Positions 1 to 11,800 are shown, numbered from the stretch's first letter. The stretch is DNA of 64,000 bases from Heterostelium album PN500 (GCF_000004825.1 NW_008805065.1:1860001-1924000), one strand, 5' to 3'. Numbers and translations: made by a program. Notes: generated by a model not told the origin, from the letters alone.

Positions 1-275
1 GTAGTTGTATTTTATCTAAAATGAATAAACATAAAAACAAAGAACCAGTGGTTAACCAAAAACGGAAAAGGAATTAAAAAAAATTTAAATTTTAAAACAT
101 TTAAATTTTGGGATTTTTCAACCCAAATTTCCTGTCGACTAATAAATTGCCAACCCCCAAAGCATTTTCAATTAATCTTATCAACATTTTTCATTATTTA
201 CATATATTAAAGTATTTTGTAATATTTTTAAGTGTATTATTATTATTATTATTATTCTAAAGTAAAGAAATAATT
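1..275. other. AT-rich 5' flank of the aminotransferase gene
   Basis: No open frame or recognisable gene is seen. The stretch has poly-A/T tracts and a short ATT microsatellite (about 236-256) just before the start codon at 276. It probably holds the promoter and 5' UTR of the gene that follows. Confidence 0.5.
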
Positions 276-1823
276 ATGGTTGTTATTGAAGATTATACAC
301 CTTTTTTAAGTAGTCGTGCTGCTCGTAGAAGACCATCACCTTTGAGAGAACTAGTAAAATATGCAACTAATCCAGAGATTGTATGTTTTTTAGCACTTTG
401 TGATTATAATAAATATATACAGTTTGAATTATAGTCTAATAGAAGCAATAACTAAATAAATCTAGATTTCTTTGGGTGGAGGATTACCAAATCCAAAGAC
501 ATTCCCATTCAAGAGTTTCAAATTTGAATTAAAAGATGGTACTTCTATTGATATCGAAGGTTCAAACTTGGAGACTGCTTTACAATATACACCGACCTAT
601 GGTATCCCAAGCTTCATCAAATGTCTTAAAGATCTTCAAAAGAGAATACATAACCTACCAGAATGTATGTATAGAAAAAAAAGATGATTATCACCTTTCG
701 AAATACTTAATAATGGAATCATATTATAATTGTAAATAGCAAATACATCAGGTCAAGAATGGGAAATTGAAATTACAACTGGTAGTCAAGAGGCTTTGGC
801 ATTAGCTATTGAAACTCTTTTAGAAGAAGGTGATTCAGTTATTCTTGAATCTCCAACTTATTCGTAAGTTGTTTGCTTTTTATAATAACTTATTGTTAAT
901 ACAAGCTAACAAACAAACTAACAATTGTTATCTTTATTTATTCAAGCGGAACATTATCAATTTTAAATCCTTTGAATTTACATTTGGTTGGTATTGATAT
1001 CGATGGAAATGGAATGAAACCAGATGAATTGGAGAATACTCTTGCCAATTGGGATACCTTACACTCTGGTAAACCATTCCCAAGAGTATTATATACAATC
1101 CCAACAGGACAGAATCCGTCGGGTTGCACTCTGTCCGTCGATAGAAAATATAAGATCTATGAAATCTGTTCAAAGTACAATCTCATCATTTTAGAGGACG
1201 ATCCATATTATTTCTTACAGTTCCCAACTGGTGACGATGCTAATCAGCAGGTACAACTGCCACCAACATTCATATCGATGGATACCGATCGTCGTGTTCT
1301 CCGTTTCGATTCGTTCTCCAAGATCTTGTCGTCGGGTTTGCGTCTCGGTTGGATCACCGGACCTGCCAAACTGGTGGAACGTGTTCAGTACAACCAGCAA
1401 GCCACAACTCTTCACGCCAGTGGAGTATGTCAAACCATTGCAATGACACTACTAAACACATGGGGATTCGATGGATTCATGAATCACTTGAATACCGTCC
1501 AGAGATTCTACAAAGAACGTAGAGATAAATTCGTAGAGTATGCAAACAAGCATTTGGATGGATTGGTTGAATTCGATGCTCCGGTTGCCGGTATGTTTAT
1601 TTGGATGAAACTCAAAGGTATTCCAGATTCACATCCACTCATCTACAAGAAAGCATTCGAGAAGAAAGTCATCATGGTTCCAGGCGGTGAATTCACCCCA
1701 GACCGTTCCAAACCAAACTCCTACGTCAGAGCATCATTCTCTGTTGCATCCTACGAACAAATGGAAGAAGCATGTAAACGTTTAGCCTCATTAATCAAAG
1801 AGAATCAAATTGAACAATCATAA
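276..1823 (+). CDS. class-I PLP aminotransferase, kynurenine/aminoadipate (KAT2/AADAT)-like
   Basis: Proposed exons 276-380, 466-664, 740-863 and 947-1823 give 434 aa; introns have GTATGT or GTAAGT donors and TAG/AAG acceptors, and all phases fit. It should transfer amino groups from aromatic amino acids, kynurenine or 2-aminoadipate to 2-oxo acids, using pyridoxal phosphate. Seen in order: SLGGGLPNP near residue 37, TTGSQEAL (cofactor phosphate region), PTGQNPSG near 199, [10 protein letters not shown] near 228 and DSFSK near 268, where the Lys should form the Schiff base, then LRLGW and a C-terminal RASFS arginine. Length suits the KAT2/AADAT/aromatic aminotransferase group. No targeting peptide is obvious. 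It converges on MLH1, with only about 60 bp between the stop codons. The exact substrate cannot be told from sequence alone. Confidence 0.93.
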
Positions 1824-1882
1824 ATAAATAAAGAAAAAAATAAAATAATTTAATTTCTTGTTACAATAATTATTATCTTTGT

Positions 1883-2914
1883 TTAACATCTCTCGAATAC
1901 TTTATATAATTTAGATAGTTGTGTAATTTCAATGATTGTACCATCATTTGAGAATGGTTTGGGTGGTGTCAATTTACGAAGTGCTGGGAATATAAGATGT
2001 TGTATGACCCATTCTCTTCCATTTCTCTTTGTTGTCTGATTGCTGTTGTTGTTGTTGTCGTCTTTGTCTTTCATCGATGACTCTACTTTGTAAAAGATCG
2101 ATAGCTCCCTTGAGATACTATCGAAACATTCTTTCTCTGATTCCCAATCGACTTCTGTCGCCAGACGTAGCAAAAAGATTGGTAGATTATCCATACACGG
2201 TACATAGTTATCGAGAATCTGAGGAATACCGGCAATGTTACCATCGATCATATCTATTGAAAAGTATTCATGTAACATTGTTGCTTTACTCATTAATAAT
2301 TTAGCAAGAAACTAAAAGTAAAATATATATTAATATATACTATCGCCATATTAAAGTTATACAAAAGCTAGCTAGCAACTTACATCAGCAATAACTTTTT
2401 TTGGACCATCTTCTGGTAACCATCCTGAACAAGGTGATTCCAATGATGATTCTAATAATTTACTAATCGACATTGGAGCGAATTTAATTGTATCGAAATT
2501 CGAGAATCCATGTAATATATTCTGATACATTAATTCTTTACTAAAAGATTTACAAATTAAAAGATAGTAATGAATAAGTATTATAGTGATTTAATAAAGT
2601 AAAAATAATAATAGTAATAATTGATAGTTACCTTAGTGTTTCAATATTCATCATATACAAATTTGTTTTATATTGCACAAGTGAGAATGTATGATCTAAA
2701 CATCCAACGAATACACAGTTTGTAAAACAGTCTTGTAGTGCAGGGTGAACATTGTCATCGACTGCCTTGATCAGATCTTTGATACTGGTAAGCTCTGCTG
2801 GTTTAAGTTTTTTGGTTCTTCTTGGATTGGCGACTGTTGTTGTATCTATCTTTTGTTTCTTTGACTGATTATCTCCATTTGTAGCTTCATACATTTTATC
2901 AATCATATCTGTAC

Positions 2915-2951
<37 letters not shown>

Positions 2952-4849
2952 GTTGTTGTTATTGTTATTATTATTATCTAAATCTATATCAGCTGGTCCG
3001 TCACCAATACCCAATTCAAAATCGTCATCATCATTATTATTATTATTATTTTTATTATTGGTTATTGGATTTGTTGTTATTTTGCTATCTTTTGAATTAT
3101 TTGTGGCTGTTGTTGTTGTTGTCGATGTTGTTTTTGTTGGCGATGTAGTTGCTGTCGTTGTTTTTGCTGATGTAGATGTGACAATCGGTTTTATTATAGG
3201 TGGCACAGTTGTCATAGCATCAACAGCATCTGGTTTCTTCTTTGTAATCATGATATTTGGTCTAAAATCATCTTCCTCTCCTTCATTGATGAATGCATTC
3301 ATTGTTTGTGTCTTTGAATCGGTTCTAACCATTTGCGAAGGTAAAATAGTATTCGACGACGATGATGATGACTTTGACTTTGATGTTGCATCAATATCAA
3401 AATCTGGCATAGATACCTTAATAATAATTAATAATGTAAGTATAATTTATTGATTTATATTGTTGATGTTGTTTTTAAACAACAATTAATTAACTTACTT
3501 GAGTTGTAAATAACTTTGAATTGATAGATTGATTCAATTGAACATCCACTAACTTTTGAATCATCTCGATGATTGCCTCTTCATTGAGAAACTGTACTTC
3601 ACTCTTGGTGGGACTGCAATTGACATCTACATTCTTTGGATTGAGGTGTAGTCGAATATACATAAATGGATGTGTACCTTTAGGTAGATACTTCTCATAG
3701 AGTCTTTGTAATCCTGATTTCAGATTCTTTGATTCAACTAAACGATCTAAAGATTCAAATAAAACGCAAACTTATTAATAAATGATTTTAAATCTTTGTA
3801 AGTATATAATATATGTAGCTACATAAACATACTATTAATAAACAATATAAATACAGCTTTCTTTCCACTATAGTTGGTAGAGGTGAACCATCCTTTCATC
3901 TCGAAATCCAACTGATTGTTTGACAACGATAGTTCTTTAAGTTCACGACCAATTTCATTACCATACAATATAGAGATGACTTCTTTCTCTGTTAGACTAC
4001 CAGGTGTATGTACATCAGGTGTTGGATCTCCAAACTAATATAATAATAATAATAATAAATGATGTTTAATTATAAATGTCTATATGTTATTTGTTTTGTT
4101 TTGTTTTGTTTAGTTGTTACCTTTTTAACTATGAATGCAACAGTACTATTATTAATTGAATACTTCTTTATTAGATCTACAATACGATTATGTTCATCCT
4201 GTGGATTCTTGATGACTAGTTTTCTCGATGGATTGTTATAGAAGAGATCTTCCACTGTGATCTGCGTACCAACTAGACCTGCGCATGGTTTGGGTTCTGC
4301 TGATTGTCCTGGTGTCGGGGCGTGTAACTTACCATCGTGATACGACGCACGATAGGCATACGGTGATTCGTGTGTTCTCGTCAGTATCTTTAGATGCGAG
4401 CAATGACTGATACTGGACAACGCTTCACCTCTGAACCCAAAAGTCGTAATCTTTCTAAGATCATCGAATTTACTTAGTTTACTAGTTGTAAATCTTTCAC
4501 AAACAATCGACATATCTTCCAACTATAATTAGTTTTTATATATTATTTGTAATTTGTAATTAGTAAATATATTATATTTCTAAAAGTAGTTGTTACCTAT
4601 GTATATTAACAATATTACTTTTATACCACAACCATTATCTTGTATTTGCAATAACTTTAGACCACCTTCTTTCAATGTGATAGTTATGATTGTAGAGTGA
4701 GCATCCAGACAGTTTTCAATCAACTCTTTCAATGCATTGCTTGGTCGCAGCACAACTTCACCTGCATTGATCCTATTGATGACATCTACCGATAGTTTAT
4801 GAATCTTTTTCGCTTGATTTACATTACTATTACTATTATCGCTGCTCAT
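1883..4849 (-). CDS. mlh1: DNA mismatch repair protein MLH1
   Basis: Seven exons are proposed on the minus strand: 4849-4619, 4522-4121, 4034-3833, 3746-3499, 3416-2632, 2540-2384 and 2311-1883 (817 aa, all phases consistent). MLH1 pairs with PMS-type partners as the MutL-alpha ATPase and endonuclease of nuclear mismatch repair. The GHKL ATPase motifs are clear: [20 protein letters not shown] and FGFRGEAL, then [12 protein letters not shown]. The C-terminal domain includes ADYF-region equivalents, LDNYVP and [12 protein letters not shown]. The protein ends in FERC, the conserved MLH1 C-terminus that helps build the partner's metal site. Exon 5 encodes a low-complexity Ser/Thr/Lys/Asn linker with about 20 consecutive Asn (near 2913-2985), typical of dictyostelids. 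Start chosen at the first ATG upstream of the ATPase domain. Confidence 0.96.
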
Positions 4850-5225
4850 TTCTATTGTTTTAAAAAACCACTACTCAAATGACTTTAATTAAAGTGCACC
4901 TAGATATTAAAAGCATTAAAATTTACCACCATCAGAATTAAAAAAAAAAATTTCTAAGAATTGCTTTTTTTTTTTTTTTAAATCATTTAATCTGTCTTCT
5001 GATAATAAATAGTTTAAAAATCGTTGATCAATCTGAATGCATTTTAGATCTTAATTTCAATTGAACATTGTTTTTCAAGATCTCTAATATTGAAACTTTT
5101 TGTAAAACTTGTTAACTTTTGAGTGTAAATATAGATGAACACTATTAGTATTTGAATGGAAATAGTTACCACATTGGAAAAGTATAAATTATTGAAAAGA
5201 TGGTTAGGTTGTTTAAAATTATGTT
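4850..5225. other. intergenic, AT-rich
   Basis: About 375 bp between the MLH1 start and the end of the first SAP/F-box paralogue. It contains poly-A and poly-T runs and no open frame of note. It probably holds the MLH1 promoter. Confidence 0.5.
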
Positions 5226-6609
5226 CTACTTTTTAATTATTTTATTAAAAATCATTTTTCTAGTCATGCAATCATATGAACGAATATCATCTTTGGAATA
5301 TTGGTATCCAATATCAATTAAATAGTTGTTTGGGTCAAAATCTCTCATGGTACAAATGATGATTCGAGATAGCGATGCTGGTAGTATGACATCTCTAAGT
5401 TTGGAGAATTCTTTACGATCATATTGTCTATGAGGTTCTAAATCCTCGAGAGTGACTATACACCTTAACTTTCTTATGATTGGCGCCCAAATATTGATTT
5501 TAAACTTCAAATATACCGATAGATGTGTGATATTGTTGGATTGAGAGAAATATTTAAAGAAGATCGATTTGATATTTTCTAGGTTGTAGTTCAGTCTTGC
5601 CATAGATAGCTTTTGGAGATTTGGGAATTCAAAGGTTTCATTGGTTGATTTCAAACTAACTTCTGAAAGCTTTTTAATTGTCGAGCGACTTGACTTTGGG
5701 ATACGACTGACATCAAAAGAATTCGATCTGAGTGATTCAAGCAATGGTAAACCGTTGCATAACACTGTGAAATAATCGCATGTACGTTCAAATAAGTTCC
5801 AAATCTCTATCTTTTGAAGTGATTTAATTGAACATATTGCATTCAGTTGTTTGGAATCCAAAGTTAGATATTTCAAGCAGAGCGAGCGAGGTTTGGCAAT
5901 GATTCCAAAGTTCTTGATGCTTGTCAATTGTAAACGTTTGTAATTGGTGTCGTGAAGAATATTTAGATTTTCAACAGTCGATAGAATATGAGCGAGATGA
6001 GCAGATTGTTGTTTCATTAAATATTCGAAAATGGGCATGTTGACCGTAAGTTTAACGATATGTTTAATTGGACACCATACACTTGTAAGTCTATCTAAAT
6101 GATAGCCTATTTGTGGATCTCTAAAAGTAATAGTCATTATATATAGGTAGGATAGAATGTTTATTAATAACAAATAGTTAGAATATAAGTTAGATTCGCT
6201 TCTTACTTTGATAATGCTCGAAGTTTGACATTGTTGAACATCAGACTGACAACACCAAATAATTGTTGATTAATGTTAGTTGTAATGCTTCTCGGTATGA
6301 GAGCAAAGCTTTGCTGTACACAGCTGTGTAAGAGGTTGATAGCTGCCAACTTAGTTGAAGTATCTTGGTGATGATCATCACAGGAAGTTTATATTCAACA
6401 TGACCTCTATGAAACTGATTCGAAGGATTGTCATCAATCAATTTCTTTTGCAAACAATCTCTTTCTTCTTTAATACTGATTATATGATCGATTAATGATT
6501 TTTTTGTACACTTTTTTATTGTTATTTTATTGTCGACACACATCTGATAGAGTTGATCTTTAGTTAACTTTTTCAATTCATCTCTTGTAAATGTTTGTTC
6601 ACTATACAT
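5226..6609 (-). pseudogene. SAP-like/F-box-like/LRR-like paralogue A, frameshifted
   Basis: First of three paralogues in this window (the others are at 17588-18953 and 19118-20489). Two exons can be drawn, 6609-6207 and 6120-5226, with splice sites where the paralogues have them. The N-terminus (FTRDELKKLTKDQLYQMC) looks like a SAP motif, followed by an F-box-like segment (YKLPVMIITKILQLSW) and, in exon 2, a repetitive Leu-rich region beginning DRLTSVWCPIKHIVKL. Against both paralogues, exon 1 lacks 4 bp around 6254-6271, which shifts the frame and ends the protein at about 125 aa. Exon 2 remains fully open for about 300 codons, so the lesion is recent or is a sequencing error. As a working gene it would likely be an SCF-type adaptor; that role is inference. 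Confidence 0.75.
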
Positions 6610-6888
6610 TGTTTTCAAGAGAATATATAGTTTGAAACAATTTAAGTAAATGATAATCTGTTTTCAAAAATGTTTTACATAACACAATTAAAAGAAGATT
6701 TTTTTAAAATTTTTCAATAAAATGTTAAAAATCAAATAAAACCCCACACCTGACCAGACATAGCAAAAATAGTATTCTGCAGTCGCCACAAACTTTTTTT
6801 CATCCAAAAAAAAAAAAAACGTGCGAACGCTATGTTGTTTTTTTTTTGTTTTTCTCACTAGCTTTAATTGACTTTTAACAAATATGAT
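6610..6888. other. intergenic, AT-rich
   Basis: Upstream flank of paralogue A up to the left edge of the segmental duplication. Poly-A/T runs; nothing recognised. Confidence 0.45.
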
Positions 6889-6963
6889 AAATTAATATAC
6901 TATAAATGTATCTTAATATTTAAACAAATAATAAAATTGGAATAATATATTTTGTAATTTTTT

Positions 6964-7407
6964 TGACCATTCTTTACATGCTTACTCTCCACCAAGAACT
7001 TAACAACTGCCAAATATCCTTTCTCAGCGGAATCCGCCAGTGCTGCGGCTGTATACTTCAAACCTCTGTCCGCCAGATACCGGATACTCTCAGGACAACC
7101 TGTTTGGTAGCGTTATCGATCGTCTTGCAAACACAGTCGAAGCGATGACCTACCACTAACAGCAAATCGTGTGGACTCACCGCCAGTGCATTTAACAGCC
7201 GACTTCGATTACCAGTTACCGAATGGCCCAGTAGATGTGTAAGGAAGTTGAACTGCTCGAGATTAGTAACCAGTTCAAAGACACCCAATATATTATCACC
7301 CGAGCCAAAACAAAGTCGTTTGTTTCGCTTTCGACGATCGATGATCAAACCAAGATATCTGTTCTCGAGAATATATATACCAACCACTTTACACCAACAT
7401 TCGTATC
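6964..7407 (-). pseudogene. ankyrin-like protein remnant, copy 1
   Basis: The minus strand encodes pieces such as FGSGDNILGVFELVTNLEQF and, in another frame, SAEKGYLAVVKFLVE. The latter resembles the helix-turn-helix of the degenerate ankyrin repeats found in large dictyostelid families. The pieces lie in different frames, so this is a broken fragment without start or end. The block is repeated at 12702-13140. In copy 1 the fragment is abruptly bounded by the candidate LTR. The family call is tentative. Confidence 0.45.
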
Positions 7408-8112
7408 TGTTTGTTCTCTAGTTGACCAGGTACGATAGAGGAAGAGATCGGAGTCTTGGATGCGATCAGGGTTGCTTGGAATACATCCGACGGGAGTGAG
7501 TCTGGGCGTGTGACGGAAGGAACGATATCAGGAAACAAAGTAGAGGTTGATGGGATTGAATCACTATCATTATTGCTTTCGAGATAGTTCATTGTAAGAT
7601 CGTTTGTTGTGGTTGTTGTATCAATAGATGCTGCTGCATTACTGGTTGTTGTGGTTGTTGTTGTTTGATCAGTTGGATCTGACATTTCTTATTCAAGTGA
7701 TAATTAATAATAATATAAAATAATATTTTTAATAATATCTTTATATAATTTAAATTTTTAACTTTATTTTAATTCTTTTTCTTATTTATTTAATTTCTTC
7801 AGTTTCTATTTGAATATTGAACAAATTGAATGAATCTTTAACGTCGCGTTAAACTCAATATATTCATTATTGAGAAGCTTGACGGCTGAGTGTTGAATAC
7901 TTAATTTAGAAACAACAGAAACAACAGATTCTAATTTAATTATTATTTTGATCTGTTGTTTTGAACTATTACTTATTTAGTTGATTTAATTAATTTAATT
8001 AATTATAATTGACTGATACTATATGTTGGCTGGTGACTATTATTGATGATGTTGATTGATAGGTATTGATATTGCCTTGGTGACTACTTTATTGTCCTTA
8101 GACGGACAAACA
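7408..8112 (-). mobile_element. candidate solo LTR (fossil LTR retroelement), 705 bp, inserted after the duplication
   Basis: Bounded by TGTTTGT and ACAAACA (7-bp inverted ends of TG...CA form) and flanked by a direct 5-bp repeat GTATC at 7403-7407 and 8113-8117. The second copy of the duplication has the unoccupied site with a single GTATC at 13140-13144, so this is a discrete insertion. TG...CA ends, a 5-bp target duplication and the length fit a solo LTR. On the minus strand a TATA-like TATATAAAG and an open frame (from 7685, starting MSDPTDQTT, Thr/Ser-rich) run to the element end, as in elements whose first gene begins inside the LTR. Family not determined; it looks young because its ends and target duplication are perfect. 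A non-autonomous DNA element is the alternative. Confidence 0.65.
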
Positions 8113-8117
8113 GTATC

Positions 8118-8884
8118 GCAGTACCCTTCTATTATATCCATCGTAGCCATTATAACAATAATTTAAAACTATAAACTTCGATGAATCATAAACAAATAAA
8201 TAAAGATACTTTATGTTTATTCTCCGATTGACCCGAGGCAATGGCAGAGGAGATCGATGACTTCTTTCGTATCCATAGTATTCATGCAGAAAGATATTCT
8301 TTAGATTTGGCATTGGTGGTAGGTATGTGAAGTAAAGATCAGATGTAATCATATACCGATAGAAATCTTCATAGGAATCATCATTTGAAACATTAATGTA
8401 TTTTCTTGAGAAGACATTGATTTTAACATCGTATTCATCTGATTTAATATGGAACAATTCAACTCTTGAAAAGAATTGAGTGATTTGTTCGGCACTATCA
8501 TCGTATCTGATGAACTTGATCGATTCGTAATCAAAGAACAATGGTGGTGATTTGATTAATGAATATTCATTATCAACATTGACATATCCAAACATATTTG
8601 TTATTGTTAATCATCTTTGATGCAACTCTAAAGAATTGCTTCGATACCTATGCAAAATTCAATACAAACTTGTTGTTCAACTCTTCTTCTTCGATTTGAT
8701 ATCTTTTCTCTCCATATTGAACTTGATCTTCTCTCAATGAAAATGAAATGATTCTTTCCACCATTAAATCCGATATCATTCTATATGACACTTTTTCTTT
8801 ATTCATACTATTACTACTATCACCATTACCTATTTCTTTTTCTCAGGTGTTAACAATATTCTCGATATTGTTGTTGTTTACCAT
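8118..8884 (-). pseudogene. F-box/LRR-type gene remnant, copy 1
   Basis: The minus strand begins near 8884 with an Asn-rich start, then an F-box-like stretch (MVERIISFSLREDQVQYGE, later VSKQFFRVASKMI). It continues in another frame as MFGYVNVDNEYSLIKSP and onward for about 110 residues. In-frame stop codons and a frameshift between these parts make it a pseudogene. The stop before VSKQFF is shared with copy 2 at 13464-14155, so the gene was already dead before duplication. The 3' part is replaced in copy 1 by unrelated sequence near 8226-8265. It belongs to the family of F-box proteins with degenerate Leu-rich repeats. Confidence 0.6.
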
Positions 8885-8942
8885 ATTCAATTTGTTATGA
8901 TCTTTACTTTTGATTTTCTTTATTTTGAACAGACAGAGAATT

Positions 8943-9077
8943 CAAAACAAAACTGGCTCCCAATCACTTTCGCCTGTGCATTAATTTTAAAAAAATTGTT
9001 AAAAATCAGTGTGATCAGGGTGGTTTTTTTTTATTTTATTCGATTTATTGTTACAAGCAAGAGCCAGTTTTGTTTTG
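8943..9077. mobile_element. MITE-like element with 17-bp perfect terminal inverted repeats
   Basis: Left end CAAAACAAAACTGGCTC (8943-8959) and right end GAGCCAGTTTTGTTTTG (9061-9077) are exact reverse complements. The whole is 135 bp and codes for nothing. The second duplication copy (about 14195-14222) lacks it. A truncated relative with the same right end lies at 25091-25136. A clean target duplication is not visible because a few flanking bases differ. Confidence 0.7.
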
Positions 9078-9527
9078 TATACGCTCGACAAAAAAGTTCG
9101 GTCACCCATGACATGTCGTTCTTTTTATTATTTTTGAAAAATTGATTTGACAAAAAAAAAAGAAACAGTTCTGTTTATTGATGAACTCAAGCTCGGATTT
9201 AATAATGAAGTTTTCTATTCTCAAGAGAAACATAATCAAAGCAACCAATCAACCAGAACTATATCAACAGGATTATTAACATAAATACAATAAAATCAAC
9301 ACAACAGTATCTCAACCTATAATAAATTAAAAGATTTTCAAATAGAGTATATAAAAATCCTCTTTCTAAATCTACCAATTCACAAATGAAATTAAACCTA
9401 ATAAGTGTTAGTGATTAATAAATAAGACTGCATGTTATATTTATGGTGAATGATATAATGTCAAAGGGTTTTTAAAGTTTATTTTATTATAAATTTGTGA
9501 TTCTGATAAGTCTATTATTATTATTAA
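9078..9527. other. intergenic, part of the duplicated block
   Basis: AT-rich, matched by 14222-14687 in copy 2. No gene seen; probably the 3' flank of the thioredoxin-like gene. Confidence 0.45.
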
Positions 9528-9893
9528 TTACTCATAGTATCTCTTGATTAAATCATCGATCATATTAGTACCAGAGCCAGTAACGTAACCCATACAATTT
9601 TGAACTTTGGAGAAATTCTTGAAGACCTTGACGAATGGATAGATTGCGACATCATTGGCCCACATACAATCTTTAGTAACTGGGGAACCAAATGGAACTT
9701 GGAACATGTAGGCATTTGGATATCTACCTGGTAAGGTTCTCATATATTCTTTGACCATATCGCAAGCAATACAATTTGGTTGACCAAAGTAAACTATTAC
9801 AACTTCATTCTCATCGCCCTCAGTGAGTTGGAACATGAAATCATCTTTGTTGGAGATTTGGGTCCAACCTGAGATAAATTCTGGTAATGTCAT
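9528..9893 (-). CDS. thioredoxin-like protein with CIAC motif, copy 1
   Basis: Single exon, 121 aa, starting MTLPEFISGW. A thioredoxin fold is suggested by the order: beta strand VVIVYFGQPN, the motif C-I-A-C at residues 38-41 at the start of a helix, then AIYPFVKVF, where the Pro matches the cis-Pro loop that faces the active site, then a C-terminal helix. The usual WCGPC is absent, so it is a divergent member, perhaps a disulfide reductase or a regulatory protein. There is no signal peptide, so it is likely cytosolic. Its duplicate at 14688-15053 is intact too, which suggests that both are under selection. Extra Cys in this copy near TKDCMW is Ser in the other. Confidence 0.82.
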   Translation of the reverse strand: MTLPEFISGWTQISNKDDFMFQLTEGDENEVVIVYFGQPNCIACDMVKEYMRTLPGRYPNAYMFQVPFGSPVTKDCMWANDVAIYPFVKVFKNFSKVQNCMGYVTGSGTNMIDDLIKRYYE

Positions 9894-11364
9894 TTTTTAA
9901 AAGTTGATTTATAGATATTTATGAGGTAATAAAAGAGATGTATTTTACAAATATATAATAGTTGTGTTGTTGTTGTTTAATGGGTAATTTGAATAATGAT
10001 ATATAAAGTTGAATCATCACATTTAAATACTTTTTGAGAACCCAAACACCACAAGAATCCAATAAGAATTAGTGTGGAGTGATATTTTGAGAATATAACG
10101 AAACATTTTTCTCAAAACCTGTGATGTTTCACCTAATTTGTGGGGGTCTATGATATAATTATGGTTAGCATCAACTCTGAGAATGAGAAAATCTTTTTTT
10201 GTTTATTTTTTGTTGTTATGTTGGAGTTTTAAATCAGATTTTATTAAAATTATTGGCCAATGAGTGTCTGATGATCTTTGACACAACAGATTTGTTAATA
10301 AAGTTTTTTCATAAACTGTGTTTTGATTTTTTGTGATTGGGCTATGAAGTGTGATCCCAATCAACAACAGTGCTTATACTATAATTGCAAGGGATTACAC
10401 TCATTCTTGGGCTTGGCTGAGATACAAATCAAGTTGTGTGTTTTGAACGAAATTTGATGGTGACAGTGATGATATGCAATCACTGTTTTATTGTTTATTT
10501 TTAATGATATATGAATCTTTGTTGTGTGATCATTGCTTCTTTGATTAAGAGTAGGCCTATAAGTCATATCCAAAGGCTCTTTGATAAATATCTAGAATTA
10601 ATTCTTCCATTTTTGGTCTGATTTAGATAGTTTTTGTTCAATGGTATTGAGGGTGTGAATTTATTCTAAATTCAGAGACATTGTGATTGTGAGATAAAAG
10701 AAAGAAATTACTTTTAGGTTAATCATTTTTTTGGGTAAAAAATTCACAAATCATTTTACCACGTTGGACTTTTGACGTCAAAAAAACTTTTTTTTTTTGG
10801 GTTTATTTGCATATGATCAGTTTTGGAAAGTGGAATTTTTTTACCACGTAGGACTTGCGCACAAACGTTGTCAAAAAAAAAAAAAAAACTTGACACCACC
10901 ATTTCATTTTTTAAAAATTTCTTCTGAACATAAATCGATGTTTATACAGATGCTATCTGTACATAACTTTTTAAATATAACACCTTTTTACATCTATTTA
11001 ACTTGTTATTTAAAAATATATTAAACTATTAATATTTACAGTTATATTTTCAATTAATTTTTATATCTATGTATTTGTATTAAATAGATCTATAATATGA
11101 ATAGTACACTAAATAACTATAGTTATAACAACTATGTTTATAACAATATTCAAAATAGTAATAATATTTCGTTTCTTAATTGTATATTGTTGATTACAAT
11201 ATATTTAACAATCTTTATAGTACTCCTATGAAACAAAGTACTCTGTATAGATATCAAATCTCTTCTTAAATTGATTATTATCTATTTCGATTTGCTTTAA
11301 GTATTTAATAAATAATAAAATAGACTTAGTATAAATACAATGATCAGATGCAATAATTATTAGA
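9894..11364. other. long intergenic stretch in duplication copy 1
   Basis: No supported gene. Contains poly-A/T tracts and a 37-bp dispersed repeat at 10799-10835. On either side of that repeat are two TTACCACGT direct repeats (near 10757 and 10841). The whole stretch is matched by 15054-16465. Confidence 0.45.
10799..10835 (+). repeat. short dispersed repeat, copy 1 of 3
   Basis: A GGGTTTATTTGCATATGA-type sequence continuing into CAGTTTTGGAAAGTGGAAT. It recurs at 15953-15990 in the tandem copy and independently at 63258-63294. A poly-T run precedes each copy. Confidence 0.6.
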
Positions 11365-11800
11365 TTACAATATAATAAAATATTGATTAATAGTTACTCT
11401 TATATCATTGGTTATTCGATTGGAAATATCTTTGATTAATGATTTAATATTAACAGATTTAGATGATAACATGTTGAATACATAGATTGACGGATCAAAG
11501 AATACATCTACGATGAACTTGGAATAACCTTCAACATCGATATAATGTAAAAACTTCCATTTGTGATAATCAACAAAGAACCTAACATTTTGAACTCGTT
11601 TTATCATCTCTATTCTCCAAACATTGATAATAAAGATGATAAACTCTATTAAAGTTTATCAATGAATTTCGATCATCGAAATCAATATCTTCAATGATGA
11701 TAGGCATTCTATCTTTATCTTTTGATTGCTCTTCTAAAACAAATATTTCATTTGACTAAAAAGATCTCTTTCTTTATTGATTTCTCGATGGAAAGTTCAT
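11365..11800 (-). pseudogene. unknown dictyostelid protein remnant, copy 1
   Basis: The minus strand carries an 80-codon frame (MIKRVQNVRFFVDYHKWKF...) preceded in another frame by a segment starting MNFPSRNQ near 11800. The two overlap out of frame, and in this copy the upstream part has additional stops. The 80-aa part is identical in copy 2 (16466-16708). I do not recognise the family. It may once have been an N-terminal part of a larger F-box-type protein. Confidence 0.4.

Noticed and set aside
2950-3453. 167-codon plus-strand Leu/Val-rich frame
   Set aside because: Antisense of the poly-Asn and Thr-rich part of MLH1 exon 5.
6963-7148. Plus-strand frame repeated at 12701-12886
   Set aside because: Antisense shadow of the ankyrin-like remnant; recurrence is due to the duplication.
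10379-10573. 64-codon minus-strand frame that recurs at 15536-15730
   Set aside because: Its recurrence is explained by the segmental duplication; it starts at a non-ATG codon and the internal ATG is lost in the second copy.
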